Source: Acidobacteriota bacterium (lineage in GTDB: Bacteria > Acidobacteriota > Terriglobia > Terriglobales > Acidobacteriaceae). Taken from it: 39,403 nt of DNA. The stretch spans positions 1 to 39,403 of the forward strand of contig JAJZVZ010000024.1 in assembly GCA_021846945.1 (NCBI GenBank), given 5' to 3'. Position numbers and translations under genes: made by a program. Under the pieces are notes generated by a model, which saw nothing but the letters and a program-made list of their open reading frames with translations, was not told where the DNA came from and searched no databases. Of the stretch, positions 1 to 9,200 are shown piece by piece (position 1 is the first letter of the stretch; each line of letters begins with the position of its first letter).

Positions 1-2350
1 GAAAGCTCGCCACCAGCCGCCCGCTACCCGCGGCCAGCAGCAGGCCCACACCAAGCCCTGTGCCCACCAGGATGGAACCCTGGCGCAGGACCATGCGCGC
101 AACGCTCTCGCGGGATGCGCCCAGCGCCATGCGCACGCCGATCTCGCGGCGCCGGTAGCCGACCAGTTGCGACAGCACGCCGACGAGGCCGGCAAAGACC
201 ATTAACACCGCAAGGCCCGCGAAAGAACTCACGAGGTACAACCCCAGCCTCTGGTTGAAGGTGTTCTTCTCGACGGCTTTCTGCATGGTTTGAAAATTGT
301 CCAGCGCGAAGCCGGGAGCATTCTGGCTGAAGACAGAACGCATCTCCGCCGCAACCGGGATGTTGCCGCGCGTCTTCACCACAAAGCTCACCACGGTCTT
401 CAAAAGCGCCTGATAAAAGAGTGAAGTGGCGGGAACCTGCTGCATGGGCAGAATCAAACAGGGCAGCACGTCGCCGCCCACGCTCCTCTGCACCTGATCG
501 CCATATACGCCCACGAGGGTGTAGGGCTTGACCATGCCGGTATCGGCCCCACCGAGGTTGATCTGCCTGCCCAGCGGATCCTGGCCGGGGAAATACTTTT
601 TGACGAAGGCCTGGTTGACGACTGCAACAAACGGAGTCGAGGCTGCATCGCTGTCGGCGATCATGCGCCCGCGGAGAACAGGCGTCCCCATAACAGCCAT
701 GTATCCGGCACTGGCTGCGGTTACCAGTGTTTCCATCGATTTGCTCTGATCTTTGGCCTGGCCCACGATTTCGAAGCTGCTTTGCACGCCCATATCGGAG
801 AGCGGCGGAGTGGTGACCAGGGCCGCGTCTTCCACGCCGGGCTCATGGCGCATTTGCTCCAGAACCGGCTGATAGACCAGCGTGGCCACGGAAGCCGGCG
901 CGTGCTCTGTATCCCCCGAAACCGCCATCTCCGAGAAGCCTGCGGCATCGGCCGGCATGGCGATGAAGGTGGTTACGCGCTCCGCGTCAAACCCGAGCCG
1001 TGAACGTTCCAGATTCCACAGCGTATGAAAGAGCAGTCCGGTTCCCACCAGCAGAAGCGTGGATAACGCAACCTCGCCCGCAACCAGGACGCCGCTCAAT
1101 CTTCCGCCCACCGAACGAGCCGACAGCCCGCGCGAAGCCGCCTGCAATGCCGCCTGCGGATGCGAACGAGCCGCCATCAGCGCCGGCAGCAGAGACGACA
1201 ATGTGGTGGTGATGATGGCAATCGCCGCGAGGACAAAGACGACCGTCCAGTGAATAGCAATCGAGTCGGCGCGCGGGATCGTGCCCTGTGGAAGCTTGCC
1301 CACCGCGGTCATGGCTGCCTGCGCAAGCGCCACACCGCCGAGGCAGCCCAGCAGGCTCAGCACCAATCCTTCAGTCAACAACTGCCGCACCAGGCGCATC
1401 CGCCCCGCGCCCAGCGCAGCGCGCACGGCAAACTCCTGGCGGCGGCCCAGGCAGCGCGCAATGAGCAGGTTCGAAACATTGGCGCAGGCAATCAACAGCA
1501 CCAGAGCCAGCGCCGCAAACAGCGCATAGAGCACCGGGCGCACCGGTCCCGTAACCACCTCCTGGTAAGGCGTTGCGCGGAATGCAACTTTTTGGTTGTA
1601 GATAGCGCTTTTGCGAATGCGCGCCGCGATCGCGTCCAATTCAGCTTGAAGCTGCGGCTGCGTGACCCCGGGGCGAAGCTTTCCCAACACGTTAAAGAAG
1701 TCGTAGCCTCTGTCCTTGAACATCTCGCCGGTCGGCTGCAGTGGCAGCCAGATGCCCTTTTGAACGTCCGGCCCCATGTCTTCCGGGAAATGAAATCCAT
1801 CCGGCATAACACCAACTATGGTGTGCGGCCTGCCGCTCACCCGCACCACCTGCCCGACGATCTTCGGATCGGCGTGGAAGTTCTGGCGCCAAATGCCCTC
1901 GGACAGGAGTACGACCGGCGCACCGTTCGACTCTCCTTCCGCTGCGGTAAAAGTCCGGCCCAGCATCGGCCGAGTGCCGAGCATGGAAAACAGGTTCGTG
2001 GTGACGCGCGGCGCGGCGACACTTTGCGAACCGTTCGGCCCCTCGATCACGGCGACGTCTTCCGAATAGCCCGCAACATCCTCAAGCAGCTTCGATTGCG
2101 CGTGAATATCCCGGTAGTTGAGCCAGGAGGTCGCGCCAGAGGTTGGCTTGTCGCTCGGGCCGCCGATGAACATCAGGCGCCCGGCATCCGCGTAGGGCAG
2201 CGGGCGGAGCAGAACATTCTCGATCACCGTGAAGATGGCCGTGTTGGCGCCGATGCCCAGCGCCAGGGTGAGAACGGCAAGCAAGGCCATCCCTGGAGTC
2301 TTGCGCAATTGGCGCAGCGCATAGCGTAGGTCGTAGAGAAGGGTCCGCAT
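1..2350 (-). CDS. ADOP-type ABC transporter permease (MacB/FtsX family), C-terminus cut by window edge
   Basis: The frame is open from an ATG at 2350 to the window edge, giving 783 visible codons. The N-terminus [20 protein letters not shown] followed by a hydrophobic stretch containing [17 protein letters not shown] is the hallmark opening of acidobacterial duplicated orphan permeases. The order is a TM helix, a MacB periplasmic core domain (about residues 50-250, with GRTFTAAEG and VVGVMPDGF-like motifs), an FtsX domain with three TM helices (containing [10 protein letters not shown]), a second periplasmic domain, and the start of the second FtsX domain ([15 protein letters not shown]). Compared with the usual family end, roughly 60 residues are missing past the edge. 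A GGAG Shine-Dalgarno lies just upstream of the ATG. Such permeases are thought to act in export or in signalling across the inner membrane with a separately encoded ATPase. No partner ATPase is adjacent, which is typical of the orphan class. The substrate is unknown. Confidence 0.93.
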   Translation of the reverse strand, partial: MRTLLYDLRYALRQLRKTPGMALLAVLTLALGIGANTAIFTVIENVLLRPLPYADAGRLMFIGGPSDKPTSGATSWLNYRDIHAQSKLLEDVAGYSEDVAVIEGPNGSQSVAAPRVTTNLFSMLGTRPMLGRTFTAAEGESNGAPVVLLSEGIWRQNFHADPKIVGQVVRVSGRPHTIVGVMPDGFHFPEDMGPDVQKGIWLPLQPTGEMFKDRGYDFFNVLGKLRPGVTQPQLQAELDAIAARIRKSAIYNQKVAFRATPYQEVVTGPVRPVLYALFAALALVLLIACANVSNLLIARCLGRRQEFAVRAALGAGRMRLVRQLLTEGLVLSLLGCLGGVALAQAAMTAVGKLPQGTIPRADSIAIHWTVVFVLAAIAIITTTLSSLLPALMAARSHPQAALQAASRGLSARSVGGRLSGVLVAGEVALSTLLLVGTGLLFHTLWNLERSRLGFDAERVTTFIAMPADAAGFSEMAVSGDTEHAPASVATLVYQPVLEQMRHEPGVEDAALVTTPPLSDMGVQSSFEIVGQAKDQSKSMETLVTAASAGYMAVMGTPVLRGRMIADSDAASTPFVAVVNQAFVKKYFPGQDPLGRQINLGGADTGMVKPYTLVGVYGDQVQRSVGGDVLPCLILPMQQVPATSLFYQALLKTVVSFVVKTRGNIPVAAEMRSVFSQNAPGFALDNFQTMQKAVEKNTFNQRLGLYLVSSFAGLAVLMVFAGLVGVLSQLVGYRRREIGVRMALGASRESVARMVLRQGSILVGTGLGVGLLLAAGSGRLVASF

Positions 2351-2626
2351 AGAAAAGCTCCGGGCGCGCGATGGCGTGCCCTTCATCCCGCACGTTGACC
2401 GCCAAACCCACCGCAGGGCAAGTTTCCTGTTCTCAGTCAATTATCCCCGCCGGTTTCGGCGGCCGCGTCAGCGCACTGTCCAAAATCGGAAACCGCCGTC
2501 CGCAAATGAACACTGCCGGGGGCAGATTTGCCCTGGCTCGGGATGCCGAGGCGCGCGGCCCCTTCAAGCCCCTGCGGCGATCAGGGGCTGGCAATCTGGT
2601 AGCATCCTGATTGGAGAATTCTGCAC

Positions 2627-2875
2627 ATGGATGCACTCAGCACCGCGGGCCTTGGCGCCCGTCGCAATGAAGATATCGCTCTTGATTTGATGAAGTTTGT
2701 GGCCGGAACCGCAGGTGTGGGCCGGCCTGCCGCTCCCTCCACCGGATTCACCGGCACGGCTGCGCCGAAGCCCGAAGAGCACGTCAACCAGTTGCTGGAG
2801 CTTTACGGCCGCTGCCTGAAGGCGGTTAGCGGCCAGGGTTCCAGCAAGGCGCCGGAGAAAGAGGCCGCAAAATAG
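2627..2875 (+). CDS. Small conserved-looking hypothetical protein (82 aa)
   Basis: I do not recognise this gene. It encodes 82 residues with no signal peptide or TM segment. The N-terminal third is helical and mixed in charge, the middle is rich in Ala/Gly/Pro/Thr, and the C-terminal part (EEHVNQLLELYGRCLKAV) looks like an amphipathic helix with a charged tail. A GGAG lies 10 bases before the ATG. A perfect 8-bp hairpin (arms 2567-2574 and 2582-2589) sits in the leader, about 37 bases before the start codon. Its TAG stop (2873-2875) overlaps the presumed start of the oxidoreductase gene in the -1 frame, so the two are probably cotranscribed and translationally coupled. It could instead be the N-terminal part of a frameshifted fusion. 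Confidence 0.6.
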   Translation: MDALSTAGLGARRNEDIALDLMKFVAGTAGVGRPAAPSTGFTGTAAPKPEEHVNQLLELYGRCLKAVSGQGSSKAPEKEAAK

Positions 2876-3957
2876 CCGGCAGAGATCATCTGCGCCTGGC
2901 CGTAGCGGGAGCCGGCGTCTTCGGCCGCAACCACCTGCGTGTGGCGCGCGAGATTGAAGCGGCCGGACTGGGCGTGACTCTTGCCGCCGCCGTCGAGCCG
3001 GACGCGGCGCGCGCCGCCGAGGCCGCGGCGAAATATGGCATTCCCGTCTTCGCCACAGTCTCCGAGATGCTGGCGGCCGACCTCAATTTGCACGCTGCCA
3101 GCGTGGCCGTGCCCACGGTGCACCATCATGCCGTGGCTGCGGAGTTGCTCGATGCGGGGCTGGACCTGCTGGTCGAAAAGCCCCTGGCCGCGAACCTCAA
3201 AGAGGCCGACGATCTGATTGCGCGCGCCGAACGCGGCAGACGCGTGCTGCAGGTTGGCCATCTGGAGCGATTCAACCCCGCGGTGCTGGCCGTCGAGCCG
3301 CGGCTGAATCGGCCCATGTTTTTTGAGGCGCACCGGCTGAGCGTCTTTACGCCGCGCGCGCTCGACGTGGATGTAGTGCTGGACCTGATGATCCACGATC
3401 TGGACATTGTTTTGACCTTTGCCGCCTCGCCGGTGCGCGAGGTGCGCGCGGTGGGCCTGCCGATTCTCTCGCCCCGGGTGGACATTGCCAACGTGCGCGT
3501 GGAGTTCGAGTCGGGCTGCGTGGCCAACTTTACGGCCTCGCGCGTCTCCACCGAGCGGGTGCGCAAGCTGCGCTACTTTGAGCCGCGCCAGTATGTCTCG
3601 ATCGACTACGCTCGGCAGGATGTGCTGGTGATCCGCGTCGACGGAAGCGTTTCGCCGGAGATTGCAGCGGCGATAGCGGCGGGCAGGATCGATGCGGCGG
3701 CCCTGGCAAAACTGGCGGCCGGCGGAGCGGGCAGACCGGCGCCGGGACTGTCGTTCGCAAAGCCGGAGGTAACGCCGGGCGAACCGCTGCGGCTCGAGGT
3801 CGCCTCGTTTCTGGAGTCGGTACGGACACGCTGCGAGCCGCGGGTAACGGCCCGGCAGGGACGCGCCGCGCTGGCGCTGGCGCTGGAGATTCAGGCAACC
3901 ATGGCCACTCATGCGCAGCGGGCCGGATTGCAGGACTTCTTCGCCCCCGGCGCCTAG
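2872..3957 (+). CDS. Gfo/Idh/MocA family NAD(P)-dependent oxidoreductase, non-canonical start
   Basis: This is a two-domain sugar or sugar-nucleotide dehydrogenase. The Rossmann glycine motif AGAGVFGRNH is encoded at about 2905-2934, the family EKP motif follows as LLVEKPLA, and the C-terminal substrate domain contains VGHLERFNPA and VVLDLMIHDLDIV. The last two resemble UDP-GlcNAc 3-dehydrogenases of the GnnA type, which act in lipid A precursor synthesis; that assignment is inference, mildly supported by lpxC 5 kb away. The frame is open from 2830, but there is no ATG, GTG or TTG before the Rossmann motif. The first conventional start is a GTG at 2941, which would delete the nucleotide-binding glycines. 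I placed the start at ATA 2872 because AGAGG lies 7 bases upstream and the ATA overlaps the TAG of the preceding gene. CTG at 2890 or 2896, or a -1 frameshift at the A-run 2869-2872, are alternatives. The stop codon shares CTAG with the convergent methyltransferase gene. Confidence 0.85.
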   Translation: MAGRDHLRLAVAGAGVFGRNHLRVAREIEAAGLGVTLAAAVEPDAARAAEAAAKYGIPVFATVSEMLAADLNLHAASVAVPTVHHHAVAAELLDAGLDLLVEKPLAANLKEADDLIARAERGRRVLQVGHLERFNPAVLAVEPRLNRPMFFEAHRLSVFTPRALDVDVVLDLMIHDLDIVLTFAASPVREVRAVGLPILSPRVDIANVRVEFESGCVANFTASRVSTERVRKLRYFEPRQYVSIDYARQDVLVIRVDGSVSPEIAAAIAAGRIDAAALAKLAAGGAGRPAPGLSFAKPEVTPGEPLRLEVASFLESVRTRCEPRVTARQGRAALALALEIQATMATHAQRAGLQDFFAPGA

Positions 3958-4442
3958 CCGAATCCTCCCGTGCCCGGCAGCCATCGCCTCACACGGCTGC
4001 AATATGCGTCGTACTCCGCGCCGAAACTGCGCCGCAGCGTGGGTTCCTCATAGAACACGACGACAAGATGCGCGATGAGCAGGAAAAGCGCGCCGTAGAG
4101 CAGCAGAGATAGCGATCCAAAGAACAGCGCCGCTCCGGCCAGAGCCAGTCCTGCGCCGATATACATCGGATTGCGAACGAAGCGGTAAGGTCCGCGGATC
4201 ACCAGCTTGCGCGGCGGATCAAACGGCGCCGGCGTGCCTTTTCCAATCCAGATGAAGGAACCGACGCACCACAAAGCAATCGCGGCTCCGGCGCTTGCAA
4301 TGACCATGCCGGCGCTTTGCGGCCAGGCGATCGCCTCCGGGCGCGCAATGCCGGCCCACGACAGAATGCGCGCGGGCAGATAGATCAGCAGGAAACCTAC
4401 AAACAACGTGCCGTAGGTAATGGCGCGGAAGAAGACTGGCAT
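3954..4442 (-). CDS. ICMT/PEMT-like integral membrane methyltransferase
   Basis: A 162-residue membrane protein with about four hydrophobic segments (roughly residues 5-25, 45-65, 100-118 and 118-135). The signature RGPYRFVRNPMYIG lies near residues 84-97, and a C-terminal EEPTLRRSFGAEYDAYC motif follows. Both are typical of the isoprenylcysteine carboxyl methyltransferase / phospholipid methyltransferase superfamily, in which the C-terminal region binds S-adenosylmethionine. The bacterial members have poorly defined substrates (membrane lipids or small thiols), so no specific reaction is assigned. The ATG is preceded by GGGAGG at 5-base spacing, a strong ribosome site. The gene is convergent with the oxidoreductase, and the two TAG stops share the palindrome CTAG at 3954-3957. 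Confidence 0.85.
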   Translation of the reverse strand: MPVFFRAITYGTLFVGFLLIYLPARILSWAGIARPEAIAWPQSAGMVIASAGAAIALWCVGSFIWIGKGTPAPFDPPRKLVIRGPYRFVRNPMYIGAGLALAGAALFFGSLSLLLYGALFLLIAHLVVVFYEEPTLRRSFGAEYDAYCSRVRRWLPGTGGFG

Positions 4443-4799
4443 GTTCGCCTCCCTGATTGAGGGTAGAGAGAACCCTGGCGGAGCTCGTGCAGATGATCGG
4501 AAAGATCACTCAGTTCAGTCCCATCCGCGCTTCCCTTCCCTGTTTTCCTTTACACAGCCGGAACAGGAAAGGTTACATCCGGCCAGGCGAACCGAAAAGT
4601 GGTAGAGCCACGAGGCACGCCCGGGGGGCTGCAAAAGGCGGCGTCTTGAGTAGAAATTCCCTTGTATAAAGCGATTTTCTATGGATTTTCCTCTTGACAG
4701 AGTCTTCTGGTGATCTTTAGAGTGAACCGCTGGGGACAGGCTGGGATTTTGGCGGCTCCTGCCGCTATGAAACGAACCGGCTTGCCCGCGAGGAATGCG
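4443..4799. other. Divergent intergenic region with a possible promoter for the GH3 gene
   Basis: This 357-bp spacer separates the methyltransferase start from the GH3 start. A perfect TTGACA (4694-4699) followed 16 bases later by TTTAGA (4716-4721) could be a sigma-70-like promoter reading towards the GH3 gene. The -10 match is weak, so this is tentative. No RNA gene, repeat or additional coding region is apparent. Confidence 0.4.
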
Positions 4800-7064
4800 A
4801 TGAATAGCTTTGGGTTGCGAGTACTAGCGGCAGGTTGTGTCTGCTGGTGGGCAGTGTGTGCAGCCGGCGCACAGGACGCGCAAAAACCGGCATATTTGAA
4901 TCCCAATCTGCCGGCGGAAGAGCGGGCGGCAGACCTGGTGCACAGGATGACGCTCCCGGAGAAAGCCAGCCAGTTGGTCAACCAGGCGCGCGCTATTCCG
5001 CGGCTTGGCGTACCGGCCTACGACTGGTGGAGCGAGGCGCTGCACGGTGTGGCCGTGGATGGATCCACGGAGTTTCCCGAGCCCATTGGCCTGGGAGCCA
5101 CCTTCGATCCGGCGGCCATTCACCAGATGGCCGTTGACATCAGCATCGAGGCGCGGGTCATTCACGTGCAGGCGGTACGTGCCGGCACGAACCCGTTTCA
5201 CCACGGGCTGGACTTCTGGGCTCCGAACATCAACATCTTCCGCGATCCCCGCTGGGGGCGTGGTCAGGAAACCTATGGCGAAGACCCATTCCTGACGGGC
5301 CGCATGGGTGTGTCCTTTGTGACGGGCATGCAGGGCAATGATCCGCACTATTACCGCACTATCGCCACGCCCAAGCACTTTGCCGTGCACAGCGGGCCGG
5401 AGCCCACGCGCCACAAGGCCGATGTGATCGTGAGCAAACACGATGAGTTGGATACTTATCTGCCCGCCTTCCGTGCCGCCGTAGTCGAGGGCAAGGCCGA
5501 TTCCGTGATGTGCGCTTACAACAGCATCAATGGCCAGCCGGCCTGCGCCAACCAGTTCCTGCTGGAGAACCAACTGCGCGGCAAGTGGAATTTTCAGGGC
5601 TACGTGGTGTCGGATTGCGGCGCTGTGCGCGACATTTACAGCGGCCACCATTACGAGCCGACCCAGGCGCAGGCCTCGGCGATAAGCCTGCAGCGGGGCA
5701 TGGACAACGAGTGCATCGACGGCCGGAAGATCGTTACCAACGATGATGACTACAAGCCCTATCTCGACGCGGTAAAGGAAGGTTACCTGAAAGAGAGCGA
5801 GATCGACCGCGCCCTCATTCGCCTGTTCACGGCCCGCATGAAGCTGGGGTTGTTCGACCCGCCATCGATGGTGCCCTATTCCAATATTGACGAGAGCGAG
5901 CTGAACAGCCCGGCCCACCGGGCTCTGGCAAGGAAGCTGGCCGATGAGTCGATGGTGCTGCTGAAGAACGACGGCACGCTTCCGCTGAAGACCCGGGGGA
6001 TCAAGATTGCTGTAGTCGGTCCGCTGGCCGATCAGACCCACGTCCTGCTGGGCAACTATAACGGAATTCCCACGCATACGGTGTCGATCCTGGAAGGGAT
6101 GCGCAAGGAATTCGCCGGCGACACCATCAACTATGTGCCGGGCACGGATTTCCTTATGACCGAGCATCCCAAGCCGCGGCCCAACGGCTGGACACAGGCC
6201 GATCTGACGCCAGATCCGGCGGCGATTGAAGCGGCCAAGAACGCCGACGTAGTGGTGGCCGTGGTAGGCATCACCAGCAGGCTTGAAGGCGAGGAGATGA
6301 GGAACGAGGTGGAGCCGGGCTTCAAGGGCGGCGACCGGACCAGCCTCGACCTGCCCGAGCCCGAGGAGAATCTCATCAAGGCATTGGCCGCCACGCACAA
6401 GCGGCTGGTGATCGTGCTGACCAACGGCAGCGCCCTGGCCGTGAACTGGGCCAGCAAACACGCCAACGCGATCCTTGAAGCATGGTATCCCGGCGAGGAA
6501 GGTGGAACGGGCGTGGCCGATACGCTCTCCGGCCGCAACAATCCCGGCGGGAGGCTGCCGGTAACCTTCTACACCGGCGTGAACCAGTTGCCGCCGTTTA
6601 CGGACTACTCGATGTCAGGCCGAACCTACCGCTACTTCCAGGGCAAGCCGCTTTACCCCTTCGGCTATGGGCTGAGTTACACCACCTTCCGCTTCAGCGG
6701 CCTGACCATCCCCACGGGCACCGTGAAGGCTGGCAGCCCATTCGTCGCGGAAGTGACCGTGACCAACACCGGTAAGCGCGCAGGCGACGAGGTGGCGCAG
6801 CTCTATCTCAGCTTCCCGCCGGCCGGAGGCGCGCCGCTGCGGGCACTGCGGGGATTCCAGCGTGTTCACCTGGCGCCGGGCGCTTCGCAAAAGGTGAAGT
6901 TCGATCTGAGTCCGCGCGACATGAGCATGGTCTCGGCTGCTGGCGATCCGATCGTTGCCGAGGGCGAGTACACCATCTCGGTTGGCGGAGGGCAGCCAGG
7001 CACCGGCGTGCAAGTGCTGACCGGGCACTTCAACGTCGCGGGACAACTGACGCTGCCGGAGTAA
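4800..7064 (+). CDS. Secreted glycoside hydrolase family 3 (beta-xylosidase/beta-glucosidase-like)
   Basis: The predicted protein has 754 residues. A Sec signal peptide (MNSFGLRVLAAGCVCWWAVC, then a likely cleavage after AGA) precedes the GH3 N-terminal TIM barrel. The barrel has NINIFRDPRWGRGQETYGED, the KHFAVHSGPE region and GYVVSDCGAV, whose Asp (about residue 272) is the expected nucleophile. The GH3 C-terminal domain (GGDRTSLDLPEPEENLIKAL, AWYPGEEGG) and a fibronectin-III-like domain (VTNTGKRAGDEVAQLYL) follow. The DCG form of the nucleophile motif is common in beta-xylosidase/arabinofuranosidase-type members, so hemicellulose oligosaccharides are the likely substrate (inference). The start was placed at ATG 4800 because AGGA lies 5 bases upstream and the signal peptide then begins normally. 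The frame is open further upstream, with ATG 4767 and GTG 4710 as weaker alternatives. Confidence 0.95.
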   Translation: MNSFGLRVLAAGCVCWWAVCAAGAQDAQKPAYLNPNLPAEERAADLVHRMTLPEKASQLVNQARAIPRLGVPAYDWWSEALHGVAVDGSTEFPEPIGLGATFDPAAIHQMAVDISIEARVIHVQAVRAGTNPFHHGLDFWAPNINIFRDPRWGRGQETYGEDPFLTGRMGVSFVTGMQGNDPHYYRTIATPKHFAVHSGPEPTRHKADVIVSKHDELDTYLPAFRAAVVEGKADSVMCAYNSINGQPACANQFLLENQLRGKWNFQGYVVSDCGAVRDIYSGHHYEPTQAQASAISLQRGMDNECIDGRKIVTNDDDYKPYLDAVKEGYLKESEIDRALIRLFTARMKLGLFDPPSMVPYSNIDESELNSPAHRALARKLADESMVLLKNDGTLPLKTRGIKIAVVGPLADQTHVLLGNYNGIPTHTVSILEGMRKEFAGDTINYVPGTDFLMTEHPKPRPNGWTQADLTPDPAAIEAAKNADVVVAVVGITSRLEGEEMRNEVEPGFKGGDRTSLDLPEPEENLIKALAATHKRLVIVLTNGSALAVNWASKHANAILEAWYPGEEGGTGVADTLSGRNNPGGRLPVTFYTGVNQLPPFTDYSMSGRTYRYFQGKPLYPFGYGLSYTTFRFSGLTIPTGTVKAGSPFVAEVTVTNTGKRAGDEVAQLYLSFPPAGGAPLRALRGFQRVHLAPGASQKVKFDLSPRDMSMVSAAGDPIVAEGEYTISVGGGQPGTGVQVLTGHFNVAGQLTLPE

Positions 7065-7080
7065 GAAGACGCTGCGCTCA

Positions 7081-7129
7081 AAATCCCGCCCTCGCTGCAC
7101 ATGCGCACTTTGCAGCAGAGGCGGGATTT
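7081..7129. terminator. Bidirectional rho-independent terminator
   Basis: Perfect 10-base arms AAATCCCGCC (7081-7090) and GGCGGGATTT (7120-7129) enclose a further imperfect stem formed by CGCTGC and GCAGCAG. The A-run and T-run at the arms let it act on both strands. It lies exactly between the convergent GH3 and trehalase genes. Confidence 0.85.
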
Positions 7130-7148
7130 CCATTTTCTGCCTGACAGC

Positions 7149-8849
7149 TTATTGAACAGCCGACCGCATCGCGGAGGCAGGCGCATATTCGCGAATGATC
7201 TGCTTCATCTTGAGATAGACTCCGTTCGTCCAGCCGAAGCCGATTTCGTTGGTCGTGTAACCGGTACTCACCTTTACATGGGCGTTGCCCGCGACCACGT
7301 TGTATTTCTCGCGGATCGTGCCGTCGGCGGCATAGCCCACATCGACGGTAGCGTCAAATTTGCGGGCGATGCGGACGGCGTCTTCGCGATAGCCGGAATC
7401 CACCAGTCCTGCGACGGCGATCCAGTTGGTGGGCGCCCAGCCGTAAGGCTCATCCCACTGCAGGCCGCTGTCGTAGTTGCTGGTTGAGAGGCCCCCGGCG
7501 CGCTCGAAGATGTCGAGCTTCGCCACGATCTGCCTTGCCTCGCTGCGAGTTGTTACCCCGGCCCACAAAGGATAGAGAGAGGTAATAAACGCGTAGCTCG
7601 ATGGCCGCTGGTGAACAAAGTCGTAGTCAGCAAAGACGCCGTCTTTGGCGCGCCAGAGGTAGCGTTGGATCCTGGCATCACGCGCGGTGGCGCGGTGATC
7701 CCAGCGCATCGCATCCTGAGGCTTGCCCAGCAAAAGCGCAAAGTGCTCCATGTCGCGCTCATAGCGGAAAAGCAGGCAGTTGAGCCCGATCGGAGCGTAA
7801 TGTTGCGTAGCGCCGGAGAATGGCCCGAAGCGAAAGCTCGGATCGAAGCCGGACTCGCGCATGGCGCGGTCGCCAAGATAAAAGTCACGGCTGAGGCGGT
7901 AGCCCGCATACCACGCGCGCGCGCAGACCACGCTGGCATCGACATCACAGCTTGTCTGCTGGAGGCGCATGGCTTCGGCCGCATCGGGATGCTCGGGGCC
8001 TTTCACCAGAAAGCCTGCATTGGCGGGGCCGGGATGCTCGACCAGCCAGCGGATCACGTCGCGGTAGTAGGTGTCATCGTCGGCCATCTCCGGCACGGGA
8101 CCACTTCCGTAATCAAAGTAGCGGGCCAGGCCGGTAATGCCCGCCCTGTGTTCCGGCCGCAACCATGTCGAGTAGTCTTTCTCCGCTAGCGTGTAGGCGC
8201 GCTCCAGCCAGTTCCTGGCTGCGGTACGGCCCTCAAAAGTGGCGGGAAAGCTGGCCGGATCCTCATAGACGGCGCGAATCATCGACGTGAGAAACGGCGG
8301 CTGTGAACGGGTGAGGTAGTAGGTGCGATTGGCGTTGAGCACTCCGCCGTAGTGCTCTATCTCGAAGAGGAAGTTATCCACGATGCCCTTGGCCAGCGCT
8401 TCGTGGTGGTCGGCCTCCAGTCCCAGGATGATGAAGTAGCTGTCCCAGCCGTACATTTCGTTAAAGCGCCCGCCGGGAACGACGTAGGGATCGGGCAGAT
8501 AGAGCAGGCCCTGTGCGGGCAGGGCCTGGGGCTGCAGATCGCCGATCTTCTCGATGCGGCGAGGAAGCGAAAGCACTCTCACATTGCATTTCTGTTCGAG
8601 TGCGAGCACGGCTGAAGGAGCGGGCACATCGGCGGGCATGTAGAGCACCGGCCGGGCGGTAACCTTGACGTCGGCCAGCGAACGGCAATCAGTCGCGGAG
8701 CGGATCAGAGTATCCCAGGCGCCGTGGATATAGCGCTGCGTGGCGGCGGAATTCGCTGCGACGCCCGGCGCTGAGGCGGTCTGCGTGGCTGCGGGTGAAA
8801 AAATCTGGGTTGCGCTTAAGAATAAAAGTAGTGCTAAGCACAGCTTCAT
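7149..8849 (-). CDS. Periplasmic trehalase, glycoside hydrolase family 37
   Basis: This enzyme hydrolyses trehalose to two glucose molecules outside the cytoplasm. The 566-residue product starts with a Sec signal peptide (MKLCLALLLFLSATQIFS). It carries both GH37 signatures: PGGRFNEMYGWDSYF in the N-terminal half and LQWDEPYGWAPTNW near the C-terminus, followed by the EKY and GFGWTNG motifs of the (alpha/alpha)6 barrel. The start is ATG 8849, with GGAG 7 bases upstream. An in-frame extension to 8966 would put 39 residues ahead of the signal peptide and is rejected. A MITE-like insertion lies about 90 bp upstream of the start and may have altered the promoter. The gene shares a terminator with GH3, and together with the GH31 gene it suggests scavenging of alpha- and beta-linked sugars. 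Confidence 0.95.
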   Translation of the reverse strand: MKLCLALLLFLSATQIFSPAATQTASAPGVAANSAATQRYIHGAWDTLIRSATDCRSLADVKVTARPVLYMPADVPAPSAVLALEQKCNVRVLSLPRRIEKIGDLQPQALPAQGLLYLPDPYVVPGGRFNEMYGWDSYFIILGLEADHHEALAKGIVDNFLFEIEHYGGVLNANRTYYLTRSQPPFLTSMIRAVYEDPASFPATFEGRTAARNWLERAYTLAEKDYSTWLRPEHRAGITGLARYFDYGSGPVPEMADDDTYYRDVIRWLVEHPGPANAGFLVKGPEHPDAAEAMRLQQTSCDVDASVVCARAWYAGYRLSRDFYLGDRAMRESGFDPSFRFGPFSGATQHYAPIGLNCLLFRYERDMEHFALLLGKPQDAMRWDHRATARDARIQRYLWRAKDGVFADYDFVHQRPSSYAFITSLYPLWAGVTTRSEARQIVAKLDIFERAGGLSTSNYDSGLQWDEPYGWAPTNWIAVAGLVDSGYREDAVRIARKFDATVDVGYAADGTIREKYNVVAGNAHVKVSTGYTTNEIGFGWTNGVYLKMKQIIREYAPASAMRSAVQ

Positions 8850-8923
8850 GGGAGCTCCACCACAGGCAAAGAACGCAAGCTTCGTGGAAAGTATCGCATT
8901 GCCGGCGCAGTTTTGGCTGCGCT

Positions 8924-8935
8924 CGGAGCATCGCG
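8924..8935 (+). repeat. Left copy of 12-bp direct repeat (target-site duplication)
   Basis: CGGAGCATCGCG occurs here and again, identically, at 9201-9212. The two copies directly flank the 265-bp element at 8936-9200, as expected from duplication of the target on insertion. Confidence 0.75.
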
Positions 8936-9200
8936 GCAGGACAAACGCATGAAAGTCGTAAACCATGTGAAGCGGCGGCTTTGAAAGGGCACGGCTTCAC
9001 CCGTACCGCCTTTCGTGGCCAATGTTACCCCGGTTTTTGCCTCGGAGGGATGTTCTGGGGGACGCAAAGCCTTGCCTCAGGGGCTCAAGCCCTGAGATTT
9101 CTATGCCTGCTTGACTGGCAAGACTGAAGTTCCGCACGCGGCAGACAGGCGCGCCCTTTCAAAACAACATTTGCCGTAATCCTTCATTCATGCGATTGCC
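8936..9200. mobile_element. MITE-like non-coding element with terminal inverted repeats, copy 1
   Basis: A 265-bp non-coding block lies between the trehalase and lpxC genes. The left end contains GGACAAACGCATGAA and the right end TTCATGCGATTGCC, which are imperfect inverted repeats. Inside them are subterminal inverted copies of TTTGAAAGGGC (about 8980-8990 and, inverted, about 9151-9164). It is collinear, in opposite orientation, with the larger block at 19656-20079; for example GAGGGATG.TCTGGGG.ACGCAA and CGCGCCCTTTCAAAA are shared. Exact 12-bp direct repeats flank it. No transposase is encoded, so it would have to be moved in trans. Confidence 0.75.

Noticed and set aside
1160-2329. A 389-codon plus-strand frame
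   Set aside because: It is antisense to the ADOP permease, whose family motifs fill the minus strand.
2803-4002. A 399-codon minus-strand frame
   Set aside because: It is antisense to the oxidoreductase, with Arg/His-rich random composition.
4824-6461. A 545-codon minus-strand frame
   Set aside because: It is a shadow of the GH3 gene without domain motifs or a ribosome site.
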